Positions 34,927 to 48,883 of a DNA stretch of 64,000 nucleotides are shown here, in pieces; positions within the stretch are counted from its first letter, which is position 1, and each line of letters starts with the position of its first letter. The notes below the pieces were generated by a model, which saw only the letters and a list, made by a program, of their open reading frames with translations, was not told the origin of the DNA and searched no databases. The translations under genes were made by a program, and so were the position numbers. The DNA comes from Actinomortierella ambigua (Eukaryota; Mortierellomycota; Mortierellomycetes; Mortierellales; Mortierellaceae), in the NCBI GenBank assembly GCA_016098155.1, contig JAAAJB010000034.1, positions 45,856-109,855 on the forward strand, read 5' to 3'.

Positions 34927-36540
34927 TTAGTCATCATCCATGTCATCGTCATCGACAGCCTAATAAAGATAAATCATAAAAATACACATGGTGAGTGCTC
35001 GGCACAATGCAAGGTGGCACCCAATTTGCGAACGCGTTCAATATCTGCGAATACTCTACCTTGGCCAGCTGCTCAGCCTCCTCTACAAGGTCTTTTGGCA
35101 CCATCTGGTGGAATCCACCAGACTCTTCGCAAACCCAGCTAAGCTCCAGCTCAAACTCCTTGTCTTTGGCGTCGTCATGGACCTCATAGATACTGTCGAA
35201 AAGAGGAAAGATACAATCATCAAGGATGAGTGAATACGAAAAAAAAAAAGGGTTTTCAGCAAAACAGCTTGAAAGAAAGAATAGTGCAGTGATACATACA
35301 TTCGAGCAGCGTGCTTGACTGCCTCACGGCAAGTCATCTCGGCGAGGTTCAGTTTCTCAATCTCTGTCTTGGCCACCTGCCGTCCCTTGCCAATCGCTAT
35401 GCCGTGGTAGCCCTGTTGTTGTGAGAAAATAAGAAATGCAATGGCATATTCGTGTTAGAAAAAAAAACAGAAATATCGCTCTTTACATGAACAGAAGGAT
35501 CCTAGTACTCGTCGGTGAAGGGTCATCATACCCAGTACAGGCCAGAGGGCTCGATCATGTATAACTTGGGGCCAGTCTTGTCCATAGCGCCAATAATTGT
35601 GCTGACACCAAAGGGTCGGACACTGGAGTACAGAGTATACGCTGCAATGTAGTCGCCGACGCGGGATGCGATATTCTAAGAAACATGGTCAAATTGAAAA
35701 GATGAAAAAGTCAGCACTTCCTCAGTCCTCTTACTGCTGCACCAAGGAATTGCTCCTGTCCGCTATTTCGTTCAGATCATTGAAGAAGAAAAGAGTATCC
35801 GTACTGGTCCGTCAATGGGCTGCTTGTAAATATCTCTCCAGCCCTGTGATTCCTCCCGTGCGCGCTTCACGATGTGACGACCGTCTGCCAGCAGTCCAGC
35901 GGTTGCCTATACGTGGTTGATAGTAGAAATGTGAGCAACTCGACCACCTCTTTGATCCATCGTTTTCTGCTCATGAGAGAGACACAGCGACCCGCTTCAA
36001 CTAGAGTTGACGTGTTCTTAAAGCTTACAATGCCAATATGACGGTCGACACTCTGAATGCGTCGGTTAGATCCAGGAACGAGCAGCTTTGACTGAATAAG
36101 CTTCTCCACAGCCAATACAACACCGTCCTTCACGCGCAAACCAATTGCCGTTCTATGATACGAGAGGATAGATAAATCGAAAACGCTTGTATAGTAAGAA
36201 CCTACGAGTCTTGGAGGCGAAGGTCAAGAAGGATCGCCTTACACATATCAATCGAAAAGTACGCCATGATCTTACCCGCTGTTCTCGACAGCCTTGCCAG
36301 CATATTCGACCTGGAACACGCGGCCATCAGGCGAGTATGTCGATACTGATACGTCGTACTACACAAGTGAAGAAGTAGAGGCATTATCAAGGGAAGCGTT
36401 GGTATTAGGACACATAGACTCTTCGCCCGGGGAATGGTGTGGGAGGAAGCTGCACCCTTGTCTGCAATTATTTCATGCTGCCTGTCCTGCAGTCGGTGGA
36501 ACAAAGGTATGAACATTACCCCTGTGCCGATAGAGGACAT
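34927..36540 (-). CDS. PRE10: 20S proteasome subunit alpha7 (PSMA3/Pre10)
   Basis: Alpha-ring subunit of the 20S proteasome. Eight exons, in coding order: 36540-36520, 36358-36276, 36152-36029, 35906-35805, 35675-35532, 35412-35300, 35192-35060 and 34959-34927. All are in frame, giving 250 residues. The alpha-type signature begins [20 protein letters not shown], followed by [15 protein letters not shown]. Conserved blocks [41 protein letters not shown] and [11 protein letters not shown] follow. [20 protein letters not shown] is diagnostic for alpha7, as is the acidic C-terminus [10 protein letters not shown]. That acidic tail is its own 33-nt exon. Confidence 0.97.
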
Positions 36541-37295
36541 GTCTTCAAGGTTATGTGAATGGAGAAAAGATGGGGAGAAGTTGGGATGTCGTTGTGAAGA
36601 GCAAAGTAAAGTAGTAGTTGTAGTAGAATGAATGGAGAAGGGGGGGGCAGTGTGCTCGAAGAAATGTGCCTTACGCGTCGCCCTTTGCGTGGGACGCCCC
36701 CCCCCCCTTTTAACGTACAAATTTTTCGCAGCACCTCCCCCTCCACGTCTGCAGGTTTGTAAAGTGGCTTGGTTTTTGTACCTGAGCCTCCCCCCCTCCT
36801 GCGCCAAAGTCAAGGCCCCCAGCATCCGGGAACCTATTCGTCTAGTAGATTTACGAGACTATGAAAGCAACCCCCGTGAGCAAAATACCACCGATTTCTT
36901 GCTTGCTGCAGCCTACAGGGGGTCGAGTGTAGTGCATGCTTGGCCTTCGATTTCATTGCGTTGTCAGCCCGCCAATTGGAAAGTTATTACAACCCATCAT
37001 GAAAACTTGCAGCAAGCAATGATATCCCAACATGCAAAGGAAAATGGCTGTTTGAGGTCAGCTCAAGATGACTGTAGTTCTAGACCCATGGAACACCCTT
37101 TTTTGTGAAATTGTTGCTTCTTTACTTCTTCCTTTGGGGTAAAAGAACAAAAAAAGGGGGGAGAGTGCAATGTTGACAATTAGATGGAAACAAGTGCTCT
37201 TGACGAGGACAGACAAAGAAGAAGATCTACGACCGTCGCATCGGCAAAGCTGGACGGATGCTGTGGGAGAGGGAGGAGAAAAGGCATTTCTCGAG
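36541..37295. other. Intergenic between p24 and PRE10
   Basis: Upstream region of PRE10 and 3' side of the p24 gene, both on the minus strand. 36540-36660 is purine-rich on plus, i.e. a pyrimidine-rich leader for PRE10, and a C9 run lies near 36698-36708. A plus-strand frame at 36632-37108 is judged a chance opening. Confidence 0.5.
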
Positions 37296-38519
37296 TTAAA
37301 CCAGCTTCTTGGCCTCGAAGAAGCCCTTGAGGTGGCGCATCTGCCACGCGCAAGTGACGGCCAAGACAATCAGCTGAACAACGGTCCATGTCACAGAGTG
37401 CGAGTTGACGGCCTCGCTCTTGTTACGGAACTCTGCCTCATGTTCCTATTTCAAATGCGAGACAATGAAGACGAGAACAGACATTTAGTTGACAAGAACA
37501 AAGAACCATGTCTCCTTCTTCTTCTTCTTGTCTTATAATAATCCCCTTCTTTCGACCGGGAAAAAAAAAAAAAAAAAACTTACGCGAAGGAAGATCTGCT
37601 CACGACGGATCTCAGCGACCTTGTGTGTCAACTCACGGACACGCTGAGCCAAGTCACTCAGCGACTCCTCGCTAGCCTCTGTGGCCTCATCCAACACATC
37701 CTTGATCGAGAGGTCGAGGTGCACGCGAGTCTTGGAGGTGGCAAACCATTCCGAGGTCGACCATCCCGACGTCGAGGTGTACAGACAAATGACATGCTCG
37801 CCCGACTCTGCCGTCGTAAAGTGGAAGTTGCCCTGAGTCTTGGTCATCTTTTGGTTGAAGATACGGTTGCCCGATGGCATTTCCTAAATGAACATTGACA
37901 CCATACAAAACAATGGAGAGCACAAAAGTGATGTGTGAATATGACCAGATCAGATCGTAAGAGAAAAAAAAATAGGGCGCTCTCAGGCGCACCTGTGGAT
38001 CACACCTCCTTCTCTGGACACTTCACGCCAAAGCAAACTTACCTCGACAATAACCTCAAGACCGAGCTTGGGGTTGGCAATGAACTTCTTGGCCTTGTCA
38101 TCCCACTCCTCCGCCTTGAACTCGCCTAGATGATTCATTGAAGAAAGCACCCATAGGGGGGGGAGGGGGATGTGCAACAATTTGATGAATGAGCTACTCC
38201 AAGTGGACCACTCTGACAACACCCATTTGCTTTCCTGCTTCATCCAGTCGAGGTATGGTGGTTGTTCTCTGTCATTGTTGTTTCCAGATGGTGTGTTCAT
38301 CCCCCCTCGCCTGTCCAGTGCCTCGCTTCTGATTATGTTTAAGAGACGAGAATAGGGCGACCATGATGTGTTACCTGTCACGACGGTTTCGCGTGGCAGT
38401 TCCTCGGTGAAGCACTTTTGCTCGGAGCCCTCGAGGTAGAAGTACAGGCCAAAGACTGAAGGCAGGACACTAAGCACCGCCAGTAAGCACAAGGCCCATC
38501 GAAGAGTGTTGTTGGCCAT
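37296..38519 (-). CDS. p24-family cargo receptor (Erp1/TMED9-like)
   Basis: Type I membrane protein cycling between ER and Golgi in COPII/COPI vesicles. Exons in coding order 38519-38375, 38125-38043, 37883-37584 and 37445-37296 give 225 residues. A signal peptide (about 1-24) ends before LYFYLEGSEQKCFTEELPRE, the p24 GOLD-domain start. The GOLD core contains GNFHFTTAESGEHVICL with its conserved cysteine partner. A coiled-coil helix (SDLAQRVRELTHKVAEIRRE) follows, then a transmembrane helix (WTVVQLIVLAVTCAWQM). The cytosolic tail RHLKGFFEAKKLV carries the FF and dilysine (KKxx) sorting signals. The LYF...EELP opening fits the alpha subfamily; exact paralogy is untested. Confidence 0.94.
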
Positions 38520-39214
38520 GTTGTAAAAAGAATGAGGAATGAGGGATTGAAGGACGGTTGGGTTTAACACAGGAGTTGGGCTGGATGGTTTTTTGAATGC
38601 AAAGGTTCCCTCTGCTCAAAGTGGGACTGCCACGTCACAGAGAGACTTTTCACTGGTAGGAGAGCCCCATTGGCAAGCAAATTTGTGCGATCGCGGAAGC
38701 GAGCCAAACCAAGAACGCTATGGAAAACATTATCGAAGAGGACGATCATAGCCACAGGATACAATAAGCTCTTTGGAGCCCCCTTTGCTCTCACACGCTC
38801 ACGGCCATGCTTCACCACATGCACCCTTTTGCTGGCTCGTTTGACATGTTGCAGGCGAGGGTCCAGCAGACCAGCCTCTCCACTCTCAACAGTGTACTCT
38901 AATCCAGTATCATTGCAAAACCAACCTAGTATGCTATCTCTCCACGCGCAATATACTTCTAAAAAAAAACGACAAGACTGCTCCCTCACTGGGACTTGAT
39001 GGCTACAAACAACAAGATGCATCTTGTTCCAACACATATACAACAGGTATAGTCGATTACCGGCTAAACGGTATAGGTTTCTTGCAAACAATCCTATCTA
39101 ATGATCAACAGCCTACAACGCCTCTTTGAAGGAGGGAGGGGTGTGTGTGTAGAAGGGAATGAGCTACCTCCCTCCTCCTCCTCCTGCTCTTTTCTCCTCC
39201 TCTTATCTCCTCTT
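38520..39214. other. Intergenic between HOG1 3' end and p24 promoter
   Basis: About 695 bp. An A-rich run lies at 38958-38967 and CCTCCT-type repeats at 39170-39205 near the HOG1 stop. No gene is seen. Confidence 0.5.
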
Positions 39215-41516
<2,302 letters not shown>

Positions 41517-42073
41517 GTTTCGTTGCTGGATGGTTGATTGGTAAGGTCAGCAGAAAAACGGGTAGCGTACTCCTGTACTAAAATCCTGGGGAAAGGTGTG
41601 TTGTTTCTCTTTCTTGTCCTCTCAGACAGCGAATATAAACTAGGTTGAGACTTGCGATAGAGTACCACACGGGGGAGAGACGGGGACGAGACGGACTGAA
41701 AGATGAAGAAAGAGAAAGAGTGCGAGCAATGGGGGGGGGAAGGGGTGGGCGTGAAGTCTTTCCTTGACTCTTTGTATTCTTCCCCCCCTCGTGCCCCAGG
41801 GGAGACGGTTTTTTTTCTTGACTTTGTGATGTCATTTTTTTTCTTTTTTTTTTTTTGGGTTGCACGGCGCATGCGAAGTTTATTGCACCCAAAAAACAAG
41901 AAGAGACAGAACAGACAATCAGGTACGGGATGAAGGGCTGGAGGTATCCGACAAGGCATGACTTGGCTTCCATGTCTTTCGCAACTATCCAGATCTCTCG
42001 TCCAGGTTGACTGGTCGCACCATACCGATAAGCCTCCAGGGCATTGGAGCCAGTGATACCATCAAGCTTTGGT
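41517..42073. other. HOG1 promoter and kinase 3' end
   Basis: On plus it is A/G-rich near HOG1 (41590-41760) and carries T runs at 41809-41816 and 41836-41857. It serves as HOG1 upstream sequence and as 3' flank of the next minus-strand gene. Confidence 0.5.
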
Positions 42074-45000
42074 TCACACCACATTTGTCTCCCCTTCTGG
42101 ATGGAGCACAGTTGTTCCTCCTGGCTTTGACGACTCGTCGCTAAGACAAGGACTAACGGCACCAGAAGAAGACTCTTGGGAGTCACTAGGACATGCCATG
42201 TCCACGCCAGGTGCAGGCGAAATCCACCCTTCCTCGCTGCCATCAATGGCCCCGGTAGCAGGCGCACCCGATTGGAGCATGGTTGGATGATACGGATGTT
42301 GCTGGTGCTGGTGTTGATGTTGGTGCTGATGTTGGTGCTGATGTTGATGATGTTGGTGTTGGTGCTGATGTTGATGATGTTGGTGCTTGTGCTGGTGCTG
42401 ATGCTGATGCTGGTGCTGGGGTGGATGGTGGTGGACGAGATGGTGCAAGTGCGGAGGCAAGGCATCTATCGGGGACGTTGGTGCCGAAACTGTACTGTTT
42501 TCGGTCTCGGTCCAGAAAGGACTAGCCACGACCCGCGACATGGGCCAGCGACAGTCGACATGGTTCAGCACTCCCATCATTAGGTACCGGAACGATTTGC
42601 CTCCGATAGCCTCGAGCTGCGTCCAGTCCATGCCGTAACTAATCGTCTTGGACAACATCTGTCCTGTCGCCAGCTCAAAGAGCACCGCTCCAAAACTGTA
42701 CACGTCTGCACACATGTAGTCACAGCCCCGGTTGGCCCGCACGCGTCGCGCCTCGGGGCTCGCGTATTCCTGGGTACCAAAGAACTGTGTTGACGGAAGC
42801 TCTTCGGCCTTACTACACAGGCCAAAGTCACACAGCAAACCACGACCGCCACGATAGAGAATATTGGCCGGCTTGATGTCCTTGTGGCTGTACCCTTGTG
42901 AGTGCAGCACAAGTAAGCCACGAGCGACAGGCCCCATGAGCTTTCGGAGCTCATGCGCCTCAAAAAGACCCTCTGGCGGAACATTTGGTTCGGTCGCTCC
43001 TGAGCCAGCAGAGCCACTCTGAAGACTTTGAAAGGCCTTTTGGCGATCGCGAATCAGACCAGCAAGGTCGCCCTCAGCCCTCTCAAAGATCAAGTAGTGG
43101 TGTTTTTGGGTGGTGATGATGTCTTTTAACGAAATGATTCCTTGCTAAAACAATTATGCAACATGGAACAGTTAGGAGTACAAATCAGGCACAAAAAAAC
43201 ATCGATTGCATCTCTCCTTCTTTCTCTTCCTCTCTCACTTTCTTTCTTTCCTTCTCCTTCTCCCTCCCCCTCACACCCTCCCCTTACCTTGTTTCCGAAG
43301 CGGCGGCAAACGCGCATCTCACGGTCCACCAGTCCTAGTTTCTCAATCTCGCGCGGCAGTTTTCTGTCAATTTTTTTGATCGCAAATTCCTCTGGGGCCG
43401 GAGCATCGCTGTCCGAGGGGGAGGTCGTGGACTCTTGGACAGCACGCGTGTTTGGTCGTGTCGTCGTCTTGGCGGCCGGAATGCGCCGACCCTCATACAC
43501 AATGCCAAAGTTGCCCTTGCCGAGCTTCTTTCCCGTATCGTACTCATAGTCGGCAATGGACTTGATCTTGGTCGCAAACAGGCGTCCTTTTCGTGACACC
43601 TTGGAGCTTACCACCTTGTTCTCAATGTCATTGGCACTTGGCATGGAACAACTGCTGAGTGATCGCCGAACTACCGTCATGTACAGGATGGGCGGTTCGT
43701 TGGCTCCATTATAGTCCTCGTCATTGTCAATATCGTCGTCCACAGACGATGCTGCATCTTGACCCCCCAACTTGCTCTCCGTCGACGATACTCCGGGCGG
43801 ATGGTCGGCGGGATCTTGCAGCTTGATGATGGTACGTGCACATGGGGACTGTTCTCCTGCGTCCTCGTTGCTCGACTTGTCGTCTGAGAAGCTGGGGACT
43901 CTACTGGACTCGGTCAAAGGTGAGCAAATCTCTTTGGATATTGATGCGCCAGGCCTGGACTTGTGCGCCAAGGAAACAAAAGATTCGTTGGGGATGATAG
44001 GCGACGGTGGGAGTGGAATCAAGTATGGCTCCAACGCTCCAGCCGCTGGTAGTGCAAGCGCGCGAGACTTGCCGATCAAAAAGTCGAGCGAGGCAGCGCG
44101 CTCAGCAGTAACGTGGGACCGGTCATGTCGATGGTAGTGGGTGAGCCATGTGAATTGCATCAGGCCGTGAGGGATCACTAGTTCATCGCGTGACCCGTCA
44201 TGCCGCGTGATGGAGAGTGAAGTGGTTGATACGCACTTTTGCTGCATTTGACGCCACTCCTGAGCAATTGACTCTGCTTTGGTGAGGATGTGGTCTCTCG
44301 GCTCCAAGAGCGAGAAACTCATCGCAAATCGCTCCCGTTTCTTCTTGGGTGTCGTAGCTCGGGTAGCAGGCGGGAGTAGAGCCGTATCCTGCCCACCCTC
44401 ACCCCGAGAACACTGCGTCGCCTGTGGATTCCTCTCAAACATAGAATAAGCGCGGCCAGCGCTACCGAGTGTCGCTGATATGCTGCGCTCAGCCCGATTC
44501 AATACTTGGACTTCCGAAGAAGGTGGCCAGGGATCAAATGGTGACAGAGGCGATATATCCATTGCGATCACTGGAGCTCTGGATGGATCGTCCTTGTTCT
44601 GAACGACTACGCGTTGCTTCAGTTTGTCGGATGTGGTGCTTATCGATAGGATATCGGCACCTGTAAGCTTCGCCAGAGTTACGGAAGTAGCTGGGTCACC
44701 TTTATGCTCTTCCACGTGGCCAACGACCGATGGAAGAGGCACGGCAAGTTCCTCCGACTGTGGGGTTAGGGTTCCCTGGTCGTTCGTTCTAGACTGGGCG
44801 ATTGAGGATTTGTGCGTAGAAAGCAAGGAGTCAGAGTCGAGGGTCGAGTCTGAAGAAGGCGAATCAATGACCTGGCTCTTGGTGGAGGTTGAGCGAAGAC
44901 ACAGGTCTGGAGTTGACTTGATAAGGCTCTTCAGACGCCCGGTTGCAGAGGGCCAGCCAACCATGACATCGACGAGGCCTGGTAGTTGTTGCTCCTTTCG

Positions 45001-45078
45001 AGGCTGATGTGGGCCATCTGTAGGCCTGTGGCAACTCGGAGATGGAGGGTTGGAAGAGAGCGCTTGAGGCCCAGGCAT
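42074..45078 (-). CDS. Protein kinase with long disordered N-terminus, N-lobe insert and His/Gln tail
   Basis: Exons 45078-43288 and 43144-42074 join in phase 0 (953 residues). Residues 1-510 are Ser/Pro/Thr-rich and appear disordered. The kinase domain starts near residue 513 with the loop GKGNFGIVYEGR. The lobe then carries a Ser/Thr/Pro insert of about 30 residues before the ATP lysine (EFAIKKID). The catalytic loop is YSHKDIKPANIL, with Lys replacing the Arg of HRD. The metal motif is CDFGLCS, the APE-equivalent is YASPEARR, and DVYSFGAVLFELATGQ marks helix F. After the kinase, 42290-42425 encodes a His/Gln repeat. I cannot assign a named family. The catalytic Asp, Asn and Lys are present, so it is probably active. 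Confidence 0.88.
42290..42425 (-). repeat. His-Gln repeat tract in the kinase C-terminus
   Basis: Imperfect tandem repeat of CAC/CAT-CAG/CAA codons encoding alternating HQ and HHQHQ units (about 42 residues). Mixed synonymous codons suggest an older tract rather than a fresh hexanucleotide expansion. Confidence 0.9.
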
Positions 45079-48000
45079 GAGAATTAATTAACGAAAGAAA
45101 CACACGGACTTGCTCTTGTTCAGGCAGGGGTAGGGAAAGGGGGCAGGAGGAATGCGATAATGCAAGCCCCGAGTTGGCTTGAGCAAGCAGAGGCAATGCA
45201 GGTCTGTTGTCAGCTATTCCAAAATGCAATGAAGGAAAAGTCGACCAGGGAGGGTTGAACGAGTAAGTGCAACTGTCAGTTGGGGGGTGCAGGACGGGGG
45301 AGAGGGGAGCGAGCACAACAGGGATGAGAGTGAGGAGGTTGGGCAAAAGTAACAAACAGCAAGAAGGTGAAAGAAGATGGGATGCTGCGGTTGAGTTGGG
45401 GGAAAGGGGGGGGGGAGAACGACCGTTTGAAAGCCAAATGAAATGACAAGCGGATCGGAAGCGGGTGGTGGTGGTGGGGGGGAAGCAAGGCAAAGAACTA
45501 GTTGGACAACACTTGCATGTCTGTGTTTATGCGTTCAAGCTAGTCTGCTCTTTGTCTACTCTGCCTTTTTTGTGTGTCTCTACAACAAGACAATAAGAGG
45601 AAATGAGGGGAGAGGAAGTAAGGAAGATACACGCAAAAGAGCGAGGGGTTTGAAGGAAGGGAGGAGTGGGTAAGAGAAAGACAGAGCGATATAGAGTACG
45701 TGTATGGAAGAAGGAAGAGAGGAGGAGGAGGAGGAGGGCAGAGAGCGGCCAACCAAGTCCTTCACATCCAACGACCGACGGCTGTCAATACGGATGGATG
45801 AGAACCGGCGATCTGTCGCGTCTTGGGCCTCAATCTGTTCTCGTCTGCACCAGCTGGTAAAAAGTGGTGGTTATTTTTCCCTGCTCGCTGGCATGCAGCA
45901 GCAGCAGCAGCAGTAGCGGGGGCGGCGGCGGCGGCAATGCAATCCATATCTCGAGGGAAACGATGCACTCCCCGCGGGGCACCTCACGGGCCTTCAACAG
46001 CTAGGGGAATCGGAGGTGTCCGGTCTGGCAACTCTGCGGGAGCACCTCGTTCTTTCGACGCTTACTTTCTTTTTATCGCCCCAGCCAGCGCAGTTTGCAA
46101 TGTGCACACAAACACCACGACGCAGGCAAGCGGGGAAACACACACACGGATGGGGATAGGTTGAAGGTGGCAGTGAGCGGCACTGCAGCAGCACACAATG
46201 CCCTTTTTTTATTCTCTCGCTCTTCAGCAGGCAGACCTCGCCCCCTTTCAATCATGTCAGTAAGAGTGGGAGGATGTTGTTGTTGCGCTCACTCCCCACC
46301 AAGGCCGGGGCATCTGCCATGACATGAGAAGAGGGGAGGAGGGAGTGGAAGAAGAGGAAGAGAATAGAGGAGGGGGGAAAGAGGGGGGGAGAAACCAACT
46401 CCACACGGGTTCTCTTTGGCCCAACCGTTACTTGCGCACACTCTCACCCATATAGGCTGCTCTCACCCATCCTCACACCACTCTTTTTTTTTTTTCTTCT
46501 ACTTGCACACACACATTCAACACACACACACACACACCACATACCTTTTCCTCTTTTTCTTCCCTCCCTCCATCACATCCATCTACCTACATCCACTTGC
46601 ATTCATTCGTCTCTCTCACCCACCCACACTATTCATTCTAGTGGTCCTTTCTTCTCCCTCGCCCAGAGGTACGCTTCTGTCTCCTCTCACTCTCTCTCTC
46701 TCTCACTCTCTCACTCTCTCACTCTATATCGTCTCCCCGCTCTTTTCATTCTCCCAGTCATTCTCCACTTGACCCTTCATGCATGGCATTTTTTCCATGC
46801 CAACTGCTCTCACTCCCCTCTCTCCCTTCTCACACACACTCACACTCCCATTACTCTCTCCCTCTTTGCTCGTTCGCTCACCCCCCCCCCCCCTCCCACT
46901 TTCCCCCCCCCTTCCTCCCCTTCCCCCCCCCCCCCCCCCCAAAAAAAAAATATATACAAAAAAAACTCCCGCCAATATTTCCGCCACCGGCCCTTCTCAC
47001 ACACACTCACCCTCCCATTACTCTCTCCCTCTTTGCTCATTCGCTCCCCCCCCCCCCCACTCACACTATCCCCTCCTCTTCCTCCTCTTCCTCCTCACGC
47101 TATCTGTTTGTTACACTTTCCTTGTGCGTGCACGCGCTCTCCTTTTTCTTTCGTGTTGGTTCCTTCACCTTCCTTCTTCGCCTTTGGCCAGAAGAAGGAA
47201 GGTTTGAGAGAGAAAGAGACCATCTTTACTGTCATTGTTGTTATTGTTCTTGCTGCTGTTGTGGTCGTTGTTCGCTCTGACCTGTTTCCCTTCCCTTCTT
47301 TGCATTGTTTTTTTTTTTTTTTTTTTTACACTTTCAGACGAAACGAGCCCATCTCTCCCTTTCACTCTCATTCACTCTCCCACTCTCTCTCTCTCTTTCT
47401 CTCTCGCTCTCCCCGTCCAACACCTCCGATTCCCTGTGCGCTCTCGGTTTATTCTTGCTGCTTATCGCATTGACTGCCAATCATTCATTCTTCATTCTCC
47501 TTACTCTCTTGTCTCCTCCCTACCACGCACCCATTCATTCCCTTTGTCCCTTTTTTACCTGCCAACAACTATCGAGGTAGCTCATTACAACCCTTTCAGA
47601 GCGATGCACACTTTCACCAACCTTGCATTTGCAGCCAATCTCTCGTCTCTTTCCTTTGTCTACTTGTCTTCCTCGTCCATTGGCACCCCACAAGTTTCTA
47701 AACTCAAAAACCGTTCTTGACCCCCTTCCCCTCCTCCCCCCCTTCAAAAGTACAATGATTGTGATTTTCTATACCGCGTGCTTTACCGCGTATCCACTTT
47801 CCCGTCGACTATGAGTATCCCTTGTTTCCCGTACCTTTCGACGCTTAAACTCATTATTGGTCGTAATGCCTGCATTCAGTCATGTTCAATTGGCTCATGT
47901 GCAAGAGAAAAAGTGAGGATGAGCTTAGAACAAGCTACATCGTTTCATGTGACAAGACGAGAGATACCCATGCCCTCTTTCCCTCAGTGGAGTGAAATCA

Positions 48001-48883
48001 GACATTGCCCGGACTGGCCCGTTCGCTTGTTGGTTTGTTAGTTGGGCAAACAGACGGAATGCATAATACTCCATGCACCCGAAATGTTGGCGGCACATTC
48101 AGCCATTACCCGCCACCACCTTGCTTTTTGTCTTTTTGGTTCTGGGACGACTCCGTCAAACACGAATAGACGGTCAGACTAAGATAGACAGCCCGCCAGA
48201 CACACAGACACAGAGAAAAAAAAAAGAGAGAGAGAGAGAGAAAGAGAGGCACCTCCTCCTTTCTTTTCTCGTTTTCAGTCTTGTCCACTCTCTTACTTCA
48301 CCACCACCCCTTCCTCCCTTCCCCCCTTCTACCCTGCTCGTCTTTGCATCCTCACATCCAGAAGGACGTTTCCTTCCTGTTTCCTTTGTGCAACAAGCTT
48401 CTCCTTGAACCCACCCACCCCCCGTCCTCCTCCTACTCTCCCAACAAACCCCACGCCTCCGTCCTTTTTTCTCTTTGTCGTGTTCTCTTTCAACAGCAAT
48501 CTCCTTGCTCAACATTAACACCTCTGTTTTCACCTCTTGCTAGACCCCGACTCCCCAGCAACGACAACCTCCACCCCTCCCATACCACACCACCCACTGC
48601 AAGTCAGCACAATTTGTTCCTCGCCTACAGCTCTCTCTCTCTCTCTCTCCACGATAGTAGAGGCATTCTCAACCCTCGCACCACACAGCTAATGTGCTAT
48701 TGATTTGGGTGAACCCTCCCCACCAACTCACCCTCTCCATCACCCCAGCGCGCTGCTCCGAAACCTCATTTTCGTTTTTCTTTGTAACCGTCGTCATAAC
48801 CCACTCCCCCCACAGAGGACATCACCCACCTGATCATCACCGTCGTCACCCTGGTCATAGAATAGAACACATCTTTTGACGCC
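45079..48883. promoter_or_regulatory. 3.8-kb divergent intergenic region, low complexity
   Basis: Lies between the kinase (minus) and G-alpha (plus). On the plus strand 45090-45770 is strongly purine-rich, while 46400-48700 is strongly pyrimidine-rich with C runs of up to 18 and CT/CA repeats. The composition therefore changes direction between the two promoters. A CAG/CGG triplet run lies at 45896-45936. An AG-repeat block lies at 48216-48250 and a CT repeat at 48630-48650. No convincing gene is seen; long open frames on plus are artefacts of C/T bias. Confidence 0.5.
46826..47060 (+). repeat. Direct duplication in the G-alpha upstream region
   Basis: A segment of about 65 bp beginning CTTCTCACACACACTCAC at 46826 recurs at 46993 with two or three changes. 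Both copies end in a poly-C run, and the offset is 167 bp. It appears to be a local tandem duplication around C-rich DNA. Confidence 0.75.

Noticed and set aside
36632..37108. 158-codon plus frame between p24 and PRE10
   Set aside because: No motif, lies in a promoter/3' region of two minus-strand genes; likely chance.
46769..47473. 234-codon plus frame upstream of G-alpha
   Set aside because: Pure Ser/Pro/Leu/Phe from C/T repeats; a low-complexity artefact.
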